Below are positions 1 through 4,806 of a stretch of 6,975 nt of DNA, one piece after another; the first letter of the stretch is position 1; each line of letters begins with the position of its first letter. This DNA comes from Thermoplasmata archaeon (lineage in GTDB: Archaea > Thermoplasmatota > Thermoplasmata > Lutacidiplasmatales > UBA184). The stretch covers positions 1 to 6,975 of the forward strand of contig JASHYQ010000258.1 in NCBI GenBank assembly GCA_030042955.1. Direction: 5' to 3'. Position numbers and translations under genes: made by a program. The notes beneath the pieces are model-generated. The model worked only from the letters and a program-made list of their open reading frames with translations. It was not told the DNA's origin and searched no databases.

Positions 1-124
1 CTTCCTGGGAGTCCTCGCCCCACACCGCGCGGTGGACCTCCTCGACCTGCCGGAATTCCTCCGGCTTCTCGAGCCGTCGGAATCGGAACCCTTCAACCCG
101 TCCGCCGACCGCCGGGGTCGCCAC
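1..124 (-). CDS. GNAT-family acetyltransferase, N-terminal fragment (runs off left edge)
   Basis: Reading leftward from a GTG at 124 gives 41 uninterrupted codons before the window ends. The peptide contains FRFRRLEKPEEFRQVEEVHR followed by AVWGED. This is the typical opening of GNAT N-acetyltransferases of the COG3375-like group: a first beta strand, then an EEF-x-x-VEE-x-x-x-x-VWG helix. Such enzymes transfer an acetyl group from acetyl-CoA to an amine in the cytoplasm; the substrate cannot be guessed here. The acetyl-CoA binding motif (R/Q-x-x-G-x-G/A) lies outside the window, so the family call rests on the N-terminus only. The GTG start is favoured because a TATA-like box is centred about 25 nt upstream (145-152), which fits a leaderless transcript. 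The upstream gene on the same strand ends 51 bp away, but this gene appears to have its own promoter. Confidence 0.6.
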   Translation of the reverse strand, partial: MATPAVGGRVEGFRFRRLEKPEEFRQVEEVHRAVWGEDSQE

Positions 125-144
125 GGACGATGGACCGGCCGACG

Positions 145-152
145 ATACTTAA
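145..152 (-). promoter_or_regulatory. TATA box for the GNAT gene
   Basis: On the minus strand this reads TTAAGTAT, an AT-rich island in very GC-rich sequence, centred about 25 nt upstream of the GTG at 124. That spacing predicts transcription starting at or next to the start codon. The box lies between inverted 5-bp arms GCCGA (138-142) and TCGGC (154-158). Confidence 0.55.
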
Positions 153-175
153 CTCGGCGGAGGCCGGGAACGGGA

Positions 176-610
176 CTACCGCCGGACCCGAAGGTCCGCG
201 AGCTTCCGCTGGTACCTCAGCTCGTCCTCGGGCGTGAGGTCCCACAGGATCTCCTCGAGCTCGGGGATGTTCCGGAGGAACTCGGCCTTGCTCTTCGTCA
301 CCATCAGGTGCTCGAACTTGCGTCGGGCGTAGTAGTAGGCGCCCACGAGGTAGGCGCCGACGATCGCGACGATCGGGCCGACGAGGACGAAGACCAGGTT
401 GTAGTTCGGAGCGTTCGGTGCGGCAGTAACCGAGTCGACCGCGACGAAGAACGGGAGGTTCATGAGCGGGGTGAACGCACCGAGGGCGAGGATGCTCAGG
501 AAGACGCCGGCCGCGAAGACGACGATGGAAAGTACCGCCCGATGGGTCCGCATCGACCGGCGGAGCCGGTTGCTGAGGGGGAGGGTGGCCGGGGCCCCGC
601 TCGAAGACAT
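176..610 (-). CDS. Small two-helix membrane protein with charged C-terminal tail, function unknown
   Basis: 144 aa from the ATG at 610. A short basic N-terminus (SNRLRR) precedes a first hydrophobic helix at about residues 25-48. A loop of about 20 residues follows, then a second helix at about 70-94 ending in AYYYARRK. The C-terminal half (about 98-144) is soluble, charged and probably helical, with KSKAEFLRNIPELEEILWDL followed by an Arg/Lys-rich end. By the positive-inside rule both termini face the cytoplasm. Overall shape and the EFLRN-x-x-ELEE-x-x-W segment resemble small uncharacterised Thermoplasmata membrane proteins; DUF3198 is a possible match that I cannot verify. The ATG at 610 is chosen because TTCTTAAG is centred about 26 nt upstream, fitting a leaderless mRNA. 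A later in-frame ATG at 553 would leave only a very short tail before helix 1. No enzymatic motif is visible. Confidence 0.75.
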   Translation of the reverse strand: MSSSGAPATLPLSNRLRRSMRTHRAVLSIVVFAAGVFLSILALGAFTPLMNLPFFVAVDSVTAAPNAPNYNLVFVLVGPIVAIVGAYLVGAYYYARRKFEHLMVTKSKAEFLRNIPELEEILWDLTPEDELRYQRKLADLRVRR

Positions 611-632
611 GCGGGGGCGGGAGGCGGTTCCG

Positions 633-640
633 CTTAAGAA
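633..640. promoter_or_regulatory. Shared TATA element of a divergent promoter
   Basis: The plus strand reads CTTAAGAA and the minus strand TTCTTAAG; the CTTAAG core is self-complementary. Its centre is about 26 nt from the leftward ATG at 610 and about 36 nt from the rightward ATG at 673. The geometry suits leaderless leftward transcription and a rightward transcript with a leader of about 10 nt. An alternative rightward box, CCTATGTG at 641-648, is about 28 nt from 673. The core sits inside a 5-7-5 inverted repeat (GGTTC 626-630, GAACC 638-642). Confidence 0.5.
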
Positions 641-672
641 CCTATGTGCCGTGGCGCGGAACGGGTCTGCCG

Positions 673-1185
673 ATGCCGAACTCCGACACGCCGGCGCCAC
701 CCCCTCCTCCTCCGCCGCCCGGTGCGACGTGGTCGACTCCTCCGTCGCTCGCCGTACCCAGCGTCCCGGTGGCGCAGCGGCTCACTCCCGAAGCGATGGC
801 GTCGCGCCTGCCGTGGCAGTCCCTCGCGCTCCTCTCCCAGGGCCTCGGGCTCCTGCTCGTCTTCCTCGGCACGCTCGTCATGGTGGCGTTCGGGTACATC
901 CCCGTGAGCTGCGTCGCGGCCACGACCTGCTCCCAGGGAACCCTGCAGGGGGTGCTGTACGCGATCGACGCGGCCCGGCTGCTCTGGACCATCGGGCTCT
1001 TCGGGCTCGCGGTCGGCGCGGGCCTCCACCTCCAGTTCCGCCCGCCCCCCACCTTCCCCTCAAGCCCCGAGGAGACTCGGGTCTACCTCGCCCGGCGGCG
1101 GGGCGAGATGATCATGCTGGTGCTCGCCCTCCTGCTCCTATTCCTGGTGCTGCTCTACTCGACCTTCCCGGTACCGTACCCGTAG
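673..1185 (+). CDS. Three-helix membrane protein with polyproline N-terminus, function unknown
   Basis: 170 aa from the ATG at 673, ending in TAG. A proline-rich, probably disordered N-terminus contains eight consecutive prolines at residues 9-16. Predicted membrane helices follow at about 50-74, 98-120 and 146-164. The loop after helix 1 carries two cysteines (Cys80, Cys86), which could form a disulfide or bind a ligand if extracytoplasmic. The loop between helices 2 and 3 is basic (ARRR near 140-143), so it is probably cytoplasmic. An in-frame GTG at 646 would add nine residues, but it lies almost on top of the promoter and is disfavoured. I do not recognise a family and see no catalytic motif. 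It is divergent from the 144-aa membrane protein across a 62-bp spacer and convergent with the seven-helix gene, 18 bp from its stop. The polyproline run would be expected to need aIF5A for smooth translation. Confidence 0.75.
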   Translation: MPNSDTPAPPPPPPPPGATWSTPPSLAVPSVPVAQRLTPEAMASRLPWQSLALLSQGLGLLLVFLGTLVMVAFGYIPVSCVAATTCSQGTLQGVLYAIDAARLLWTIGLFGLAVGAGLHLQFRPPPTFPSSPEETRVYLARRRGEMIMLVLALLLLFLVLLYSTFPVPYP

Positions 1186-1203
1186 GAAGCTCGTCCGGCC
1201 CGG

Positions 1204-1965
1204 TTACGGCTTGTTGCCGCGGGTCCGGCCGTACGTGGTCGACCGAAGCGGCGCCGGCGCGGGAGGCCCCGCGCTCGGAGCTGGGATCGTCGAGAGCATC
1301 GTCCGCAGGTTCCGGTAGAGGAACACCGACACGAGGAGCACGAGGGCCGCCCCGACGAACGCGGAGTCCTCCCCTCCGAGAGGTCCGACCCCCAGGAGGA
1401 AGAACCCGAGCGCGCCGAAGAGGGCGCCCGAGAGCGGTCCCCCACGGGTCCGTGAGCTCCCGCGCTTCGGGGGGATCGACAGGAGCGCCCCCGTTACCTC
1501 GAGCGCGACCAGGGCGACGGCGTCCAGGGCGACCAGCACCACTCCATCCAGGGTGACGGTCGTGCCCCCCAGGTACTCCGAGATGGCGGCGAGCCCGATG
1601 ATCCCCCCTACGGCGGCGCGGAATCCGAGCGCGTAGAACGGGCCGCTCTCGTCGCGCCCCCAGTACCGGCTCCTCAACAGCAGCCGCTGGACGAGCTCCG
1701 TCCCGCCGACCAGGAGGGCCAGGAAGAGGAGGGCGCTGGGAAGCGCTCCGTTGCCCATCGAGTACTGGTAGAGAATGTACGCGACGGCCAACGGGACCCC
1801 GACGAACAGACCGGCGGTGTAGGCGAAGATCTCCCGGCGCTCGTCGAACAGCGTCTCGGGTACCTGCGGGGTCGCGTACCGCCCGACCTCCACCCAGACG
1901 AACCCGGCGGAGAGCAGCACGCCCGCCACCGCGCCGAGCGACAGCGACGCGACGACCACGCTCAC
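1204..1965 (-). CDS. Seven-helix membrane protein translationally coupled to trmI, function unknown
   Basis: 253 aa from a GTG at 1965, ending in TAA. Seven hydrophobic segments can be traced at about residues 2-24, 48-67, 75-97, 110-130, 140-163, 177-196 and 202-217. The C-terminal tail of about 36 residues is rich in Pro, Ala and Arg (IPAPSAGPPAPAPL) and ends in a basic stretch, so it is probably cytoplasmic and flexible. Two charged segments lie between helices: DERRE near 41-45 and RSRYWGRDES near 99-107. I recognise no transporter, protease or receptor signature. The start overlaps the trmI stop as GTGA (minus strand, 1965-1962), which strongly implies co-transcription and translational coupling with the methyltransferase. 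Whether that reflects a functional link or only compact gene packing is unknown. The 3' end is convergent with the three-helix membrane protein. Confidence 0.8.
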   Translation of the reverse strand: MSVVVASLSLGAVAGVLLSAGFVWVEVGRYATPQVPETLFDERREIFAYTAGLFVGVPLAVAYILYQYSMGNGALPSALLFLALLVGGTELVQRLLLRSRYWGRDESGPFYALGFRAAVGGIIGLAAISEYLGGTTVTLDGVVLVALDAVALVALEVTGALLSIPPKRGSSRTRGGPLSGALFGALGFFLLGVGPLGGEDSAFVGAALVLLVSVFLYRNLRTMLSTIPAPSAGPPAPAPLRSTTYGRTRGNKP

Positions 1966-2735
1966 TCCACCTTGCGACCGACGGCCAGGAAGCCCGTGTG
2001 ACCCAGCATCTCAAACTCGGGCCGTGTGCCGCCCTCGCCGACGTGGAGCCCTCGCTCGATCACCTCGAGCGCGCGAACTTCGGTGAACCCCTCCTCCCGG
2101 AGCCCGTGCACGGTCCGCTCGAGCTGGTTGTAGGTCGGGGTATACGTCGCGGCGTAGCCTCCGCTCGCGAGCGCGACCCGGGTCCATCCGAGCACCTCCC
2201 ACGGTTCCGGAAGGTCGAGGATGAGGCTCTCGAGGCCGGTCGCGCCGAACCCCTCCGCCGCCACGTCCCGCTCGCGGAACTCCACGCGGTCCTCGAGGTG
2301 AGCGCGGGCGACGTTCGCCCGGGCCTGGTCGAGGAACTCGCGCCGCCGGTCGCACGAGAGGACATGACCGGTCGGGCCGACCGCGTAGGCCAGGGCGAGG
2401 GTCAACGCACCGCTGCCCGAGCCGGCCTCCCCCACGCGTCCGCCCGGTCGCACGCTCGCTAGGTGCAGGAGTTGCGAGGCGTCCTTGCCCGTGATGATCT
2501 GCGGGCCCCGCCGGATCGTGGAGAGCAGGTCCGAGAGCGACGGCCGGACGAGCCGGTAGGTCTCGCCCAGCCAGCGGACCTCCCCGCCCACCGGCTGCCC
2601 GACCTGGCCGCCGAGGTCGATCACCCCGGCATCTCCAAGGCGCTGAGGCCCATGGACCAGGCGGGTCACGAGGGCCGGACGGTCGGGGCGCAGCAGCGTG
2701 GCCGGCTCTCCCTCCGACCAGCGGTCCTCCGTCAC
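1962..2735 (-). CDS. trmI: tRNA (adenine-N1)-methyltransferase TrmI (m1A57/m1A58)
   Basis: 257 aa from a GTG at 2735, close to the roughly 250 aa of archaeal TrmI. The enzyme methylates N1 of A58, and in archaea also A57, in the tRNA T-loop using S-adenosylmethionine; m1A57 is then converted to 1-methylinosine. The N-terminal small-barrel region (about 1-72) is followed by RRGPQIITGKDAS (75-87), matching the conserved approach to the Rossmann fold. SAM motif I is VGEAGSGSG (101-109), with CDRR (128-131) as the acidic end of strand 2. The active-site segment is LILDLPEPW (171-179), whose Asp174 corresponds to the conserved adenine-binding Asp. The C-terminus HTGFLAVGRK is typical of the family. 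GTG 2735 is chosen over an upstream ATG at 2801 because a TATA box (2772-2777) lies between them and a Shine-Dalgarno sequence (2743-2749) precedes the GTG. It is the first gene of a two-gene operon. Confidence 0.93.
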   Translation of the reverse strand: MTEDRWSEGEPATLLRPDRPALVTRLVHGPQRLGDAGVIDLGGQVGQPVGGEVRWLGETYRLVRPSLSDLLSTIRRGPQIITGKDASQLLHLASVRPGGRVGEAGSGSGALTLALAYAVGPTGHVLSCDRRREFLDQARANVARAHLEDRVEFRERDVAAEGFGATGLESLILDLPEPWEVLGWTRVALASGGYAATYTPTYNQLERTVHGLREEGFTEVRALEVIERGLHVGEGGTRPEFEMLGHTGFLAVGRKVE

Positions 2736-2742
2736 GGCCTCG

Positions 2743-2749
2743 CCTCCCC
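2743..2749 (-). promoter_or_regulatory. Shine-Dalgarno sequence of trmI
   Basis: The minus strand reads GGGGAGG, with a good GGAGG match to the 16S rRNA tail, 7 nt before the GTG at 2735. It fixes the start within a longer open frame and shows that at least some genes here use a leader and ribosome binding site. Confidence 0.6.
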
Positions 2750-2771
2750 GCCCGTGACGGGGTACCCGCGG

Positions 2772-2777
2772 TAATAA
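2772..2777 (-). promoter_or_regulatory. TATA box of the trmI operon
   Basis: The minus strand reads TTATTA (in GCGTTATTAC), the only AT-rich island upstream of trmI. Transcription would start near 2750, giving a leader of about 15 nt that just includes the Shine-Dalgarno sequence. Short 3-bp inverted arms (GCG 2768-2770, CGC 2778-2780) flank a 7-nt centre. Confidence 0.55.
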
Positions 2778-2853
2778 CGCCCCCGCCACGTCGGGGGACA
2801 CCGGCCCTTGGGTTGGTGGGTGTGGCGAGAGGGTCCTCCGGCCCTCGGCCCGA

Positions 2854-2871
2854 GAATCCGCCCCCGGATTC
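2854..2871. repeat. Perfect 7-bp inverted repeat, possible operator
   Basis: GAATCCG (2854-2860) and CGGATTC (2865-2871) are exact reverse complements separated by CCCC. The repeat ends 8 nt before the TATA box of tRNA-Gly and lies about 80 bp upstream of the trmI TATA box. It could bind a dimeric regulator or extend the TFB contact region. It is not followed by a T-run, so an intrinsic terminator is unlikely. Confidence 0.45.
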
Positions 2872-2879
2872 GACCACCC

Positions 2880-2886
2880 TTATATT
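2880..2886 (+). promoter_or_regulatory. TATA box of tRNA-Gly
   Basis: TTATATT is the best TATA box in the window. The expected start about 25 nt downstream (near 2908) would leave a 5' leader of roughly 20-25 nt before the mature tRNA at 2932, to be removed by RNase P. It is flanked by CCC (2877-2879) and GGG (2887-2889). Confidence 0.7.
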
Positions 2887-2908
2887 GGGGGAACCAGTGG
2901 CGCACGCG

Positions 2909-2921
2909 CCCCCGACGGGGG
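2909..2921 (+). repeat. Small GC hairpin in the predicted tRNA leader
   Basis: CCCCC (2909-2913) and GGGGG (2917-2921) can pair around a GAC loop. The hairpin starts at the predicted transcription start of tRNA-Gly and ends 10 nt before the mature 5' end, so it would form the leader removed by RNase P. Both the start site and the structure are inferred. Confidence 0.35.
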
Positions 2922-2931
2922 ACCAGAGAGC

Positions 2932-3005
2932 GCGGGCATAGTGTAGTCTGGTTATCACATAGGCTTGCCAAGTCTATAACTCGGGTTCAAATCCCGGTGC
3001 CCGCA
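2932..3005 (+). tRNA. tRNA-Gly (anticodon GCC)
   Basis: A full cloverleaf of 74 nt without an intron. The acceptor stem is GCGGGCA (2932-2938) with TGCCCGC (2998-3004) and discriminator A3005. The D arm is 2941-2958 with GTG/CAC pairing and the GG of the D-loop. The anticodon stem is 2960-2964 with 2972-2976; the loop TTGCCAA holds GCC at 2967-2969, which reads GGC and GGU glycine codons. The T arm is TCGGG/CCCGG around TTCAAAT (2986-2992), which supplies A57 and A58. CCA is not encoded (the next bases are TCT), so it must be added by CCA-adding enzyme. It is divergent from trmI, whose product modifies this T-loop class. Confidence 0.97.
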
Positions 3006-3035
3006 TCTGCGCCTTCTCCCGTCGACCGAGGAGCA

Positions 3036-3044
3036 TTCCTTTTC
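3036..3044 (+). terminator. Possible T-rich terminator of tRNA-Gly
   Basis: TTCCTTTTC lies about 30 nt after the mature tRNA end. Archaeal RNA polymerase stops at T-rich tracts without needing a hairpin, but this run (four T, interrupted) is short. It is also centred about 28 nt before the hydrolase start, so it might instead act as a weak promoter element. Confidence 0.3.
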
Positions 3045-3067
3045 TCCCGCACGTACTACGCCGGCCG

Positions 3068-3940
3068 ATGGCACGCCTGCGGCGAGTGACGGTTCCGGGG
3101 AAACGGGCGTTCGAGTACGTCTCCCAAGGGAAGGGCCCGGCGACCCTCCTCGTCCACCCCGGCGGTCCCGGCCTGACGTACCATTACCTGCGCGTCCTGC
3201 TGAAGCTCGCCAACTCCCAGCTCCGCGTGGTCCTCTTCAATCCCCGGGGGGTCGGGCATAGCTGGGCCCCCCGCAAGCCGTCCGCCTACACGATCCCCCA
3301 GATGGCCGACGATGTGGAGGCGATCCGCCGGGCGCTCAAGATCAAGGAGCTCCACCTCCTTGGATACTCGGCGGGCGGGTTCGTCGCCCTCGAGTACGCG
3401 CATCGGTACCCGAGCCGATTGACGTCCCTCCTCATGTGCGCGACCGCGGGGAGCGCCGAGGAGCTCCTTCAGGGGAACCGTGCCGTGCTCGCGGCCACGT
3501 CCCCGAAGGTGCGGGCGCGCCTTCGGGAGCTGACCAAGGCCAATCGGTGCGCCTCGAAGGAGTACCAGGAACTCGCCGAGGTCGCCTTCCGACCGTTCCA
3601 GACGCGCTTCCTCGACCACGTGCCGCCGGACTGGAAGGCGACGCGGTTTTCCCCGACGGTCTACCGGACGATGATGACCCGCACGGGGGACGAGTTCGCG
3701 GTTGACGGCACGCTGCGGAGGTGGGACGGCCGGAAGTACTACCGGAAGATCGAGATCCCGACCCTCGTCCTGGTCGGGCGGTACGACCTCTTCCTGAACG
3801 CCTCGGTCGAGATGGACCAGCGGATCGAGCCGGCGCACCTGCGGGTCCTCCCCCGCTCGAGCCACATGATGGTCCTCGAACAGCCGAAGGAGTTCCTGGG
3901 CGCCGTCCGGGAGTTCCTGACGGACGTCACCGGCGAGTAG
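3068..3940 (+). CDS. Alpha/beta hydrolase, proline iminopeptidase-like (S33 family)
   Basis: 290 aa, ATG to TAG, a full-length cytoplasmic alpha/beta hydrolase with no signal peptide. HPGGPG (30-35) is the oxyanion-hole motif of the prolyl aminopeptidase branch. GYSAGG (99-104) is the nucleophile elbow with Ser101. LVGRYD (235-240) supplies Asp240 and SSHMMVLEQP (264-273) supplies His266, completing the triad. A helical cap lies at about 128-225. The HxGGPG signature points to S33 peptidases such as proline iminopeptidase or Thermoplasma tricorn-interacting factor F1, which remove N-terminal residues from peptides. Esterase or other hydrolase activity is equally possible because the cap that sets specificity is divergent. 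There is no clear Shine-Dalgarno sequence and no strong TATA box, so it may be leaderless from a weak promoter or read through from tRNA-Gly. It is convergent with the exporter operon (11 bp gap). Confidence 0.88.
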   Translation: MARLRRVTVPGKRAFEYVSQGKGPATLLVHPGGPGLTYHYLRVLLKLANSQLRVVLFNPRGVGHSWAPRKPSAYTIPQMADDVEAIRRALKIKELHLLGYSAGGFVALEYAHRYPSRLTSLLMCATAGSAEELLQGNRAVLAATSPKVRARLRELTKANRCASKEYQELAEVAFRPFQTRFLDHVPPDWKATRFSPTVYRTMMTRTGDEFAVDGTLRRWDGRKYYRKIEIPTLVLVGRYDLFLNASVEMDQRIEPAHLRVLPRSSHMMVLEQPKEFLGAVREFLTDVTGE

Positions 3941-3951
3941 ACCGGGCCGGC

Positions 3952-4806
3952 TCACTCGAGGGGCCGGAGCGCTCGACGGACGAGGACGATGGCGATGCTC
4001 ACCAGCCCGACGGTCCACCCGAGCAACCCGAGAAGGTAGATGCCGGGCGAATACGGATAGGCGGACGAGCCGAACATCACCTCCCGGAGCACGTTCACCG
4101 CGAGGGAGACCGGGTTGTACTGCGAGACGTTCTGCAGCCACGTCGGCATCGTCCCCCACGGGTACAGCGCGTCGGAGGTCAGGAGCACGGGGAGGTTGAT
4201 CAGGTTCACCGCGGCGAAGTAGGTCTGGGGGACGTCGAGCAGGATCCCGAAGGTAAGGAAGAGCGTCGCGAAAAGCCCCGACAGGAGGACGATCGCCAAC
4301 AGGACTTCGACGAGGCCGAACGGCGTCACCGTCGCGGTCACGTCGAGCCCGTGAAGGCCCGGGATGTGGCCGAACAAGAGCGCCAACGCCAGCACGAAGA
4401 ACGAGAGCAGGATCGGTTGGGTCGCCCCCGCGATCAGGCGGGAACCGAAGACCGCCGCGGACGGGGCGGGGGTGCCCCGGGTCCGCTTGAAGATCCCGAA
4501 GAGCTTGTCGAAGATGACGTTCGCCCCGAGGAAGAGCGACGCAGTGACCGCGACGAACCCGACCATCCCGCCGGCGAAGTACGAGTAGTAGTTCGGGGCC
4601 CCGCGGAAGAGGAAGTCCAGCGCCTCTTGGAGCGTGAAGAACGGCCCGTACTCGGGGTTGACGAAGCTCGCGGCGTTGATCGTGAACCCGTTACCGAACA
4701 ACAGCAAGTACAGGAGCGGCAGGAGAAGGGAGGTGAAGATCGCCTGCGGGTTCCGGGCGAGCTTGAGGTACTCGCGCCGGGTCAAGGCGACGAACTCGCG
4801 CAGCAT
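3952..4806 (-). CDS. ABC-2 type transporter permease (DrrB-like)
   Basis: 284 aa, the membrane half of an ABC exporter in the cytoplasmic membrane. The N-terminal amphipathic segment TRREYLKLARNP (9-20) precedes about six membrane helices near 23-41, 75-97, 124-147, 163-189, 197-213 and 257-277. The ABC-2 signature region is recognisable as LLTSDALYPWGTMPTWLQ (208-225) followed by NPVSLAVNVLRE (231-242), typical of DrrB/NodJ-type permeases. A non-membrane loop of about 35 residues after helix 1 (about 41-74) is probably extracytoplasmic. The ATG overlaps the ATPase stop as TGATG (one shared base), so the two proteins are translationally coupled and should be made in matched amounts. The cargo is unknown; relatives export antibiotics, lipids or polysaccharides, and nothing here distinguishes these. 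Confidence 0.92.
   Translation of the reverse strand: MLREFVALTRREYLKLARNPQAIFTSLLLPLLYLLLFGNGFTINAASFVNPEYGPFFTLQEALDFLFRGAPNYYSYFAGGMVGFVAVTASLFLGANVIFDKLFGIFKRTRGTPAPSAAVFGSRLIAGATQPILLSFFVLALALLFGHIPGLHGLDVTATVTPFGLVEVLLAIVLLSGLFATLFLTFGILLDVPQTYFAAVNLINLPVLLTSDALYPWGTMPTWLQNVSQYNPVSLAVNVLREVMFGSSAYPYSPGIYLLGLLGWTVGLVSIAIVLVRRALRPLE

Noticed and set aside
32..637. Plus-strand open frame of 201 codons
   Set aside because: Antisense to the 144-aa membrane protein and the GNAT start; its product is Arg/Asp/Glu-rich low complexity with no domain, as expected from the reverse of GC-rich coding sequence.
462..1556. Plus-strand open frame of 364 codons
   Set aside because: Overlaps three better-supported genes in other frames; the Arg/Pro/Ala-rich translation lacks any fold-like pattern.
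1112..2014. Minus-strand open frame of 300 codons
   Set aside because: Same strand as the seven-helix gene in a different frame; the alternative frame gives regular hydrophobic helices and a GTGA junction with trmI, whereas this one is Arg-rich noise.
2736..2801. ATG at 2801 as the start of trmI
   Set aside because: The extension would place the start upstream of the TATA box at 2772-2777, and the added residues match nothing in TrmI; GTG 2735 has a Shine-Dalgarno sequence.
2829..2846. GAGGG/CCCTC pairing with an 8-nt loop
   Set aside because: Short, GC-only arms in GC-rich DNA and no relation to a promoter or T-run; likely chance.
2011..2958. Minus-strand open frame of 315 codons over trmI and tRNA-Gly
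   Set aside because: Runs antisense through the tRNA and across trmI in a shifted frame; Arg/Gly/Pro-rich with no motifs.
3056..4159. Minus-strand open frame of 367 codons antisense to the hydrolase
   Set aside because: The hydrolase strand has a full catalytic triad; this frame is a charged low-complexity shadow.
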